Assembly: GCA_964603635.1 (NCBI GenBank)
Contig: CAZRVH010000021.1
Span: 1 to 14,063, forward strand
DNA length: 14,063 nucleotides
Direction: 5' to 3'
From: CAZRVH01 sp964603635
Lineage (GTDB): Bacteria > Patescibacteriota > Gracilibacteria > Peribacterales > Peribacteraceae
The position numbers and the translations under genes were made by a program. The notes beneath the pieces are model-generated. The model had not been told where the DNA came from, ran no database searches, and saw only the letters and a program-made list of their open reading frames with translations. Shown here piece after piece: positions 5,313 to 13,300 of the stretch (its first letter is position 1; each line of letters opens with the position of its first letter).

Positions 5313-8300
5313 CCGTTCCACGCGCGCCATCGTCGGCATGATCGTCCTGACGGGTTTCGTTACCTGGAGCGCGCAGCAGGCCGGCATCATCAGGAGCGGC
5401 GGGGTCTGGACGGGCCAAGTCATCGCCGGACAGTGTCCTGCGACGACCCTGAACTTCGGCAATGCCGGTTCGTACGCGAACGTGACCACGCAGTACCAGG
5501 CGCAGGGCGTTCGCTTTTCCACGGCTCGTACGGGGACTGCCGCCGTTGGAGATCCTAGGGCGGTCACTGGTTATGCAGGTGGACAGAATGTTGCCAGCCC
5601 CTCCAATCAGTCCAATCCTTTGAATGCGATCTCAATTGGAGCCTATTATTTCCGCCAGGGATTGAATCGTCCGGCTAGCCCGGCACCGACGGTTATAATG
5701 GAATTCGTGACCCCGTCTGGCACGCCCACAACGGTGCTGGGTTCTTCCGTTTCTTTTTATGCACGAACGCTGACCGATTTGTATGGATCAGGTTCGCCCA
5801 CGAGTGCGGGAAGCGCCACGAGTTACGATGTGGCTGGCAACGTTATTGAAACCCTTCCCGTGTATACCAATGATTCCCTAAATATTGGGCAGCCGTCGAC
5901 ATACGGAGGTCTTTCCTACAGCCAGCTCATGGCTGCCATGAAAGTGCGATTCACCAAGGGGAACGTTGCAAAGATCATCGTGAAGGATGTCGCCACCACC
6001 GGAGTAGTGGTAGATGACCTTTCTTTTTCGGGCGGCTGCAACAACGCCGTCTGCGTCAGCAATACCATTCCGGACAGGCTGCAGCCCGGCCAGAATTTCA
6101 CGGCTACCTCTACCATCGGGAACAACGGTACCAAGACGTGGACGGGAAACGCCTACTACGCGGGGATCAACAACTACGCGTCATGGGGACTGACGAACGC
6201 GGGCGCTTCCTGGGCTGGATGGCCTGGCGCATCTATCGCGCCCGGGCAGAGCGTCACGGTCAATCTCACGGGCAAGGCGCCGTCGTATCCCGGGAATTAT
6301 CCATACAGTTTCCAAATGCTCCAAAACGGCGTCGAATCCTTCGGGGCCGTCTGCAGCAAGACGATCATCGTCGAGGAAGTGAATCCCGATCTTTCGCTCG
6401 TTCCCGTGCCCGGCGCCTGCCCGGTGTCCGCGTCCGATTCCCTCACCCGGGTCCGTGGCATGACGATGACGCCCGACGGAAACGTGTGGATGGCGAACAA
6501 CGATTCCATCGTGCGCGTGGACGCGCAGAAGAAATACAAGGTATTCCCCGTTTCTTCGGGATCGGGCGTCTACAGCATCGCGTCCGATGCAAGCGGATTC
6601 CCGTGGTACAACGGCGTCGGCCCCGGAAAAATCGCGCGTTTGAATCTGACGGGTCTGGGTGCCGGCTCCACGACCACGTTCGCCGTCCCGGGCGACAGCG
6701 TGGGGGATATCACGCTCGGTCCGGATAACAATATCTGGGTCACCTTGCATTCGGATACCGAAACGAAAGTCGCCAAAATCAACGATGGCGGGGGAGTGAC
6801 TTCGTATGCCGTGCGCAGCGGTACCGCGGGGTCCGCACGCAACAAGGCGATCGCGTCCGGTGCGGACGGTTTCCTCTATTACACCGATGACCGCGCGGGC
6901 GTCATTAACAAAGTGTCCGTGAGCGGCGTCGCCAGCGTGATCAATTTCACCAGTTATGTCCTTAGCGGGGGATCGCCGACGACCCAGAACGGCGTCGCGG
7001 AAGACATCGCCCCCGGCCCGGACGGCAACGTGTGGTTCACGGTTCCGTCGTCGAATGCCATCGGAAAAATCACGCCCGCGGGCACCGTGACCATGTATCC
7101 CGTTCCCGTCCAGTCGGGGCGGCCGGTAGGCATCGCGAAGGGTTCCGGTAACACGCTGTGGTTTACGACGGTCTCCGCCGGCGCCGGCGGAATCGGCAGT
7201 ATCACGACCTCCGGGACGGTGAAGGTAATCCGCACGTACGACGGCGGTTCGTCCGCCGGCACGAACACCGCCTCGTATGATTTCCGGTCGACGGGACTGG
7301 CCGCGGACGCGTCGGATAACGTGTGGTTTTCGTTTGATATCGGCGGCGCGGAGTCCAGGAAATTGCAGCTCCACGGCGATGCGGATCAGTGCGGGCTGTC
7401 CGGCTGCAGCGTGCAGCAGGGCGTGAACGTCGTGGCATCGCAATGTGCCGGCACCGATACGGGGGGGCTGTGCACGCAGCCATGGACCAGTCAGGTGACC
7501 TTTTCCAAGCCGTTCCCCAACGTGCCGCACGTGTTGGTGACGCCCGCCGCCGTGCCGTTCAAGGTAACAACCGCCTGTTATAAAGGGTCGACGGATCAAA
7601 TCATCTGCCGCCCCAAGGAGGGGTCCGTTACCAGGACCGGTTTTATGTTGGAGTGCAGCGGATCGCCGGTTACGGGATCGTGTCCCGGGTACGACGACCG
7701 TTTCATGCCCGGGGCCGCCAACTGGATCGCCATCGACAGCCTGTCCGACTCGTGCGCGGTGCAGTCGGGGCATGGGTTTTCGCCGTCGTGCACGGGTACT
7801 CCCAATGCGGACGGAACATGTTCCACGGGATTCGGCTTCAAGTCGGCCGTCACCTTTCCGACTCCCTTTGCCACCAGCCCCCGGATGATCGCGGCGCCCG
7901 AGATCGTATCCAGCGGAGGCGGCTGCATCAAAGGGACCACCGATACGTTGGTGTGCTGGGCAGACCCCGCCACCCAGACCCAGGCCGACATTGCCTGCAG
8001 CGGTTCCCCGAACGACCGCGGATCGACATGCGTCGGAACGACGGCGGTCTTCGCCCCTACCTCCGTCGGATGGCTGGCCTTGGAGTCGACGGATGCGTGC
8101 CGCGTGTTGCAGGGTGCCGCCGATACGGCCGATTGTCCGGGCCAGATCGTGGGAGGAACATGCACGGTTCCCTTTGAAAAAACGGTCACCTTTCCGACGC
8201 CGTTTGCCAAGGTGCCGTTCGTGATCGTGTCGCCGTCCCGCGTCAGCAATGGCCCTGCGTGCGGCGGCAGCGCCACCGGGACCGACCATGTGTTCTGCCA

Positions 8301-10254
8301 GGTCGCAAACGTGACCGAAAAGGATTTCCGGGTACGGTGCGCAGGGTCCTACCTAAACGACAGTTGCGGCACGAATACCGCGGATAATTTCACGAAGGCG
8401 GAGTTCCGGTACATGGTGATCGACGCGGAGTGTTCGGACAGCGTGGCGCCCTCCTACGAGCAATGCGCCGACGGAGTCGATAACGATGCGGACGGCAAGA
8501 CGGACTATCCTTCGGATCCCGATTGTTCGTCCCTGACCGATGACAGCGAAGCCGCCCAAACATGCACCGATTCCGACGGAGGCAACAAGCCGTTGCAGAA
8601 AGGATTCGTGAATGCGACGGGGGGATCGGTTGCCACGGCCGCCGACTCATGCAACCTCGACGGGACGTTGAAGGAGTATTTCTGCGATACCAATCAGTCC
8701 ATCCAGTTCGCCACCACGACGTGCGATGCCGGCTATTCCTGCGTCGACGGCGCATGCAAGGCCTCTTCCAGCAGCAGCGTTCCCACCGTCCTCAATCCGT
8801 CCCGTACCGGATTCGGCGGCATCGCGTTCGACGGCAGCGACATCCTCTACATGCCGTTGAAAAACGGGGACAGCGCCTATCACGGCAACGTGCTTTCCTT
8901 CGGGCCCGTCTGCAAGCCGGGTGCGTGCGGCAACGGCCAGCTCACCAGTGACGAACAGTGTGACGACGGCAATGTCACGGGCGGGGACGGATGCAGCGCG
9001 ATATGCATCTGGGAGCCCTATGCGGCAGTCGTTGCAAGCAGCTCCCGGTCTTCGTCTTCCGTCGGCACGTCCGCCAGTTCCAGCTCCAGCCCGCGGCCGT
9101 CGTCCTCATCCATTCCCCGGTCTTCGTCTTCCCCCGGCACGTCCGCCAGTTCCATCCCGAGGCCGTCGTCCTCTTCCATCCCGCGGTCTTCGTCGCAAGG
9201 CAGCGTCGTCCCGTGCATCCCCGGAACCATCTGCCCCACCGGTGACATCTGCCCGCTAAACGGCGCCTGTCCCCAGGCAAGCAGCGCGTCCAGCGGGGGG
9301 ATTGCCTGCATCCCCGGAACCATCTGCCCCACGGGCGATATCTGTCCGCAGAACGGTTCCTGCCCCGTTGCCAGTTCCTCCTCCGCGAGCGTCGTCCCGT
9401 GCATCCCCGGCACCATCTGCCCCACCGGCGATATCTGTCCGCAGAACGGCGCATGTCCGCGCATTGATTCCGTTGCGTCTTCCTCGCTGTCATCCGTTCA
9501 ATCCTGCATCCCCGGCACCATCTGTCTCACGGGAGGCATGTGCCCGCAGAACGGCACCTGTCCCTCGCCCTCCTCTCTCGCTTCCTCTTCGGCATTGTCC
9601 GTCCTTTCCACGCTTTCCGCTGCCCAGGGGTCCGCCTGCATCCCCGGCACCGTCTGTCCCACGGGAGGCATCTGTCCGCAGAACGGCACGTGTCCGGGTA
9701 ACGGGGACTTCCTGTCGCAGGCATCCGGCGGTTGCAGGCCGGGCTTGGATTGTCCGGGGGGTCTTGCCGCGTGCGGCAACGGATTCGTCGATCCCGGCGA
9801 AGTATGCGACGATGGAAACGACGCCGACAGCGACGGCTGCACTGCCGCATGCCTTCTGCCGGACGGTGCGCCGTGCACCGGCCCCCGCCAGTGCGACAGT
9901 CTCATTTGCAGTGACGGCGCCTGCGCCCCGTGCGTAAGCGACAACGAGTGTCCGGATGCCATGGCATGTATCCAGGGTGCCTGCAGGGTTGTCGACCCGT
10001 TGGACCCCGACGGCGACGGCATGGTGACGCTGTCCGACGGCTTCAAGCTCTCCGCGTCGCTGTTCTCCCAGCTTGGCGCAGATGTGCGTCCCGAGAGCAT
10101 GTCCTACGAGGAGTATATCCGGCTGACGCAGCAACATGCCTCGGGCCATGCGCCCGTGGGAAACACCGGCCCCGAGTCCGTCGCCATCATGGCGGCCGGA
10201 GCCTCCGCGGGATACGCCTGGATGAAGATGCGGAAGACAAGAAAGGGCAAGTAG
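5305..10254 (+). CDS. Giant modular surface protein with Vgb-like propeller, lectin-like units and Cys-rich repeats
   Basis: A 1649-residue exported protein. Modules in order: N-terminal membrane segment (8-28); beta-sandwich domain (45-245); Ig-like domain of CARDB/NBR1 type (250-358, GQNFTATSTIGNNGTKTW); Vgb-like propeller (372-692, repeated PDGNVWF-type strands); three units of about 115 residues resembling H-type lectin domains (701-1044, VTFPTPFAxxP...); an acidic Ca-binding-type motif (DGVDNDADGKTDYPSDPDC, near 1056); one stray blade of the upstream propeller protein (1170-1193); two DUF4215-like modules (1208-1235, 1490-1516); a Ser-rich linker; five CIPGT...CP repeats (1304-1464); a DPDGDG loop near 1567; and a C-terminal NTGPE (1620-1624), hydrophobic stretch and KMRKTRKGK tail like a sortase-type signal. 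The ATG at 5305 overlaps the upstream stop by eight bases, implying translational coupling. An upstream ATG at 5188 only adds Pro/Arg-rich sequence before the signal. The propeller region has only two histidines and no Vgb-like catalytic cluster, so it is probably a binding module. Confidence 0.88.
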   Translation: MRNRSTRAIVGMIVLTGFVTWSAQQAGIIRSGGVWTGQVIAGQCPATTLNFGNAGSYANVTTQYQAQGVRFSTARTGTAAVGDPRAVTGYAGGQNVASPSNQSNPLNAISIGAYYFRQGLNRPASPAPTVIMEFVTPSGTPTTVLGSSVSFYARTLTDLYGSGSPTSAGSATSYDVAGNVIETLPVYTNDSLNIGQPSTYGGLSYSQLMAAMKVRFTKGNVAKIIVKDVATTGVVVDDLSFSGGCNNAVCVSNTIPDRLQPGQNFTATSTIGNNGTKTWTGNAYYAGINNYASWGLTNAGASWAGWPGASIAPGQSVTVNLTGKAPSYPGNYPYSFQMLQNGVESFGAVCSKTIIVEEVNPDLSLVPVPGACPVSASDSLTRVRGMTMTPDGNVWMANNDSIVRVDAQKKYKVFPVSSGSGVYSIASDASGFPWYNGVGPGKIARLNLTGLGAGSTTTFAVPGDSVGDITLGPDNNIWVTLHSDTETKVAKINDGGGVTSYAVRSGTAGSARNKAIASGADGFLYYTDDRAGVINKVSVSGVASVINFTSYVLSGGSPTTQNGVAEDIAPGPDGNVWFTVPSSNAIGKITPAGTVTMYPVPVQSGRPVGIAKGSGNTLWFTTVSAGAGGIGSITTSGTVKVIRTYDGGSSAGTNTASYDFRSTGLAADASDNVWFSFDIGGAESRKLQLHGDADQCGLSGCSVQQGVNVVASQCAGTDTGGLCTQPWTSQVTFSKPFPNVPHVLVTPAAVPFKVTTACYKGSTDQIICRPKEGSVTRTGFMLECSGSPVTGSCPGYDDRFMPGAANWIAIDSLSDSCAVQSGHGFSPSCTGTPNADGTCSTGFGFKSAVTFPTPFATSPRMIAAPEIVSSGGGCIKGTTDTLVCWADPATQTQADIACSGSPNDRGSTCVGTTAVFAPTSVGWLALESTDACRVLQGAADTADCPGQIVGGTCTVPFEKTVTFPTPFAKVPFVIVSPSRVSNGPACGGSATGTDHVFCQVANVTEKDFRVRCAGSYLNDSCGTNTADNFTKAEFRYMVIDAECSDSVAPSYEQCADGVDNDADGKTDYPSDPDCSSLTDDSEAAQTCTDSDGGNKPLQKGFVNATGGSVATAADSCNLDGTLKEYFCDTNQSIQFATTTCDAGYSCVDGACKASSSSSVPTVLNPSRTGFGGIAFDGSDILYMPLKNGDSAYHGNVLSFGPVCKPGACGNGQLTSDEQCDDGNVTGGDGCSAICIWEPYAAVVASSSRSSSSVGTSASSSSSPRPSSSSIPRSSSSPGTSASSIPRPSSSSIPRSSSQGSVVPCIPGTICPTGDICPLNGACPQASSASSGGIACIPGTICPTGDICPQNGSCPVASSSSASVVPCIPGTICPTGDICPQNGACPRIDSVASSSLSSVQSCIPGTICLTGGMCPQNGTCPSPSSLASSSALSVLSTLSAAQGSACIPGTVCPTGGICPQNGTCPGNGDFLSQASGGCRPGLDCPGGLAACGNGFVDPGEVCDDGNDADSDGCTAACLLPDGAPCTGPRQCDSLICSDGACAPCVSDNECPDAMACIQGACRVVDPLDPDGDGMVTLSDGFKLSASLFSQLGADVRPESMSYEEYIRLTQQHASGHAPVGNTGPESVAIMAAGASAGYAWMKMRKTRKGK
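9046..9198 (+). repeat. Tandem repeat encoding a Ser/Pro/Arg linker
   Basis: A unit beginning CGGTCTTCGTCTTCC recurs at 9046 (72 bp), 9118 (66 bp) and, truncated, at 9184. It encodes Ser-rich sequence punctuated by GTSAS and IPRPSSSS motifs, a likely extended stalk between the first DUF4215-like module and the Cys-rich repeats. Confidence 0.75.
9214..9696 (+). repeat. Five Cys-rich 60-bp repeats separated by Ser/Ala linkers
   Basis: Cores lie at 9214-9274, 9307-9366, 9400-9459, 9505-9564 and 9637-9696. Each encodes CIPGT[IV]C[PL]TG[DG][IM]CPxNGxCP with four cysteines. Nucleotide identity is high even at third positions, so the copies are recent or homogenised. The linkers between them vary in length and are Ser/Ala-rich. 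Confidence 0.92.
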
Positions 10255-10293
10255 CGCCTCACGGAAACATTTTTCCCTTGCTTCTTGCGCTGC

Positions 10294-10299
10294 TACACT
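10294..10299 (+). promoter_or_regulatory. Possible -10 box for the third surface-protein gene
   Basis: TACACT lies seven bases upstream of the GTG at 10307, the same arrangement as at 2175 and 3662. A convincing -35 box is not visible. The 52-bp gap after the preceding gene contains no terminator and no Shine-Dalgarno sequence, so readthrough from upstream is also possible. Confidence 0.35.
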
Positions 10300-10306
10300 A
10301 TTCTCC

Positions 10307-13300
10307 GTGCCTTTCTCCCAGCGGCAACGGCGGTTCGTTCTCGCAATCTTCCTCTTGTGCGGGGTCGCGGGGAGCTTTGCGTGGACGCAATATTTTCAGA
10401 AAGAAAGTCTGACTGCGCAGACAACTGGCGATTCATCTTCCTCTGGGTACCGCCCTTGTCGAATCGATTTTACTGTCGTAGGCGGGAAGTATTACCACGA
10501 AGATTGCTCCGATGGAGATTCGTGTACTGACGATATATGCAGAGATGATTTCTTTAATTTGCTTCAAAGTGATGACCCTAATACCGGAGTATGTTATAAT
10601 GCCGCTGCGCCGCAGAAAATTAATCCGGAGACAGGGAAGCTTTGTTATTCTTGCGGAGATGGATTAAAACAACTCAATGAGCAGTGCGATGATGGCAACC
10701 TGATCAATTTCGACGGATGCTCAACATGGTGTACGATTGAGTCTTCTTCTTCCTCCTCTTCCTCCGCACCCTGTTCGTTGAGCCAATACCCCAATAGGGA
10801 CGCCGAATGCGAGAATATCGGTCCCGGAAAGTGCAAGGATAACGATCCTTCGACAGGGCCATGTTGTAATAATTCCTGCAAATTGACCGCGTGCAGCAAC
10901 TCCAAAGATGATGATGACGATACCTTTAGGGACACCGACGATTGGGGCTGCTACATGTCCGGAACAAGCATTCCCGCGGGGACCGATTTTTCGTCACTGA
11001 GTTACAAGATGGACGATGATAATGAAGTCTGTTCCCCAAGGTTGGATGCGGCGATATTCGATTCGCTTGTGGGAGAAAAAAAGGCGGCTGAAATTCTCTC
11101 GTTTGACGCGAAAGGGCCTAGGAAGACGTGGATCGGATCATTGCTGGCGCTTATCTACGGTACGCAATCCGACCCAGCTGTAAAACAAAGAATCAAGGAT
11201 TGCGCTGCCAAAGCCGGAATTTATCGAACCGTAAATTTCAGCCATATCAATTTCGGCGTCTTCCCGGCGAATGATCCTCGGGGGAAAAGGCCAACGGAGC
11301 CAGCCCATGCATGCCTTGTGGCGTTTGATTATCGTACCGAGACAACTACGGTCAAAGCGAATGCGGCTACCGGTGATACGACGGCGATTGCGATCGATTG
11401 CCAGGAAAAATGCGGATATGATCCCTACAAAGCACAAAAGAATGCCACGGTGGCATTGAAAGAATGGTGTGCAACGAATTGTATTTGCGATGGAGTGGGG
11501 CAGTCGAACAAAGCATCGTTGAACAGTCGTAATACCACGGGAATGACTGCCGAGAGGAAGACATGGGATGATGCCTTTAACCAAATGCAGAGACGTATCG
11601 CTCAAATGGGCGCAGATGTGGCGGTTGCAACCGATCAGGCAACTCGAAAGTCATTGCAGGATATGTATGAACAAGCCGTTAAATTTGGAGCTGATTTCAA
11701 AGCAAAAATGGATGCGCAGTTTAAAAAATTAGATGAAGAGAAGAAGGCTAACGAAACGAAAATAGCCGATATTGATGCAAGGACTACCGTGGCAGACTCG
11801 CTTCTTTGCTATGCCAACTGCATGAATGGCGTCGATGGCGGTGGCATCCAAACAACGCGCCAGGCAGGGAAATTCGCAGGTGTTCCCTATGCGAATGTTT
11901 GCCCGGCCCAATCCGCAGATTGCTGCCGTGCCGTGTGCGTACAGGATCATTGTCCGATCACGGTCGTCAACAAGCCGTCTAGCCCGCCTCCGGGTCTGAA
12001 TACGCCGAGCCCCCCCGGGGGAAATCCCACGGGCGCGACGACCGGAGGAGGAGGGGGAGCAGGGGATACGGCGGGCGGGGGAATGAATGCCGCCGCATCC
12101 GATGCAGCCGCCTCATCCGAAGCGGCGAGTGACGGTGGCGGTACGACGGCTGGCACGACCGCAGGCACGACCGCAGGCACGACGGCCGGTACCATCGGCG
12201 GCGGCTTCGCCTCCAGTGCCCGGCGCAGCTTCTCGTCGGTCGCCATCAGTTCCACGGCGTCCGTCGCCGTGTCCGGGGAGGCGTGTTTCACCAAGTTCAT
12301 CGCGCCCGCGGAGTACGTGCCGGATCCCGCAGTGCAGCTGGGTGACGGCCAGCAGTTCGCCTACACCGGCCAGTTCTTCATCCCGTGGAATTTCCAGGAT
12401 GCCCTGGGTATCCAGAAGGATTTCAACGTGTTCCTGGGCGATGTCGTGTACCAGAAAGGTGCCAAGCGTTTCACGCGCGGAACCTGGTCCACCGTGACGC
12501 CGGACGGCACCTTCTCCAAGCCCGTCCAGGCCGACGTGCCGACCATTCCCAATGATAAGTCTTTCAGAACGTCCTCCGGATTGTACGACGGCAAGGATAC
12601 GATCTGGAATGTCGCAACCCAGGACTATGCCGATTGCAAGCAGCCGTACGTCGACGGTGTTCCGCGGTCGTTGTGCAACTTCGAAGTGCAAAAAACGACG
12701 ATCTCGACGAACACGTCGAAGAAAATCGTTATCCCAAACTCCACATGGTTTGGTGCCGATGTGGACGCAAGCGTGTCGGGGAGTCCTTCATTGGTGGCGT
12801 CCGACGGATCGCTCTGGTTCAGTATTATCAGGGCCGACGTCCTCATCAATGTCCGGCCGGACATGAGCGTGAAAGTCGTTCCGTTTCCCAGCAAGGGGTG
12901 CACCAGCATCGGCAGGCCCGTATACCAATTCGGAGACGCATACTGCAGGGGCGCATCCAAGCTGAAAGAGGGTCCTGACGGATCCATCTGGTTCACAACG
13001 GGGTTGCAGGCCGAAGCGGAGAAGTTCCCGCAGATCGGTATCGTGAAGAAGGACGGCACGGTGAAGATGCTCTATTCACCGTCCGTATGGGAGGAGATTA
13101 TCTATGTCAGTTCGTTCTTCAAGGGATACGACGGGGCGATGTGGTTTACCTATACGCGCCCCAATGCCGTTGGAGTACTTGCCCCGATTGAAACGAAACA
13201 CGTCGGTCGCATGACCATGGAAGGCGCCCTGTCTTTCGTGCAAACGCCGGCCTACGTGGCTAAGATGGCGGCAGGCAAGGATGGCATGTGGTTCCTGGGA

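Noticed and set aside
6181..8289. Long open frame on the minus strand (about 700 codons)
   Set aside because: It is antisense to the well-supported propeller and lectin-like modules, rich in Arg/Gly/Ala as expected of a GC-skewed shadow, and has no recognisable domain or start signal.
9214..9696. CRISPR-like array (regular repeats with spacers)
   Set aside because: The repeats are 60 bp, in frame, and encode conserved Cys-rich peptides with Ser-rich linkers; no cas genes are present.
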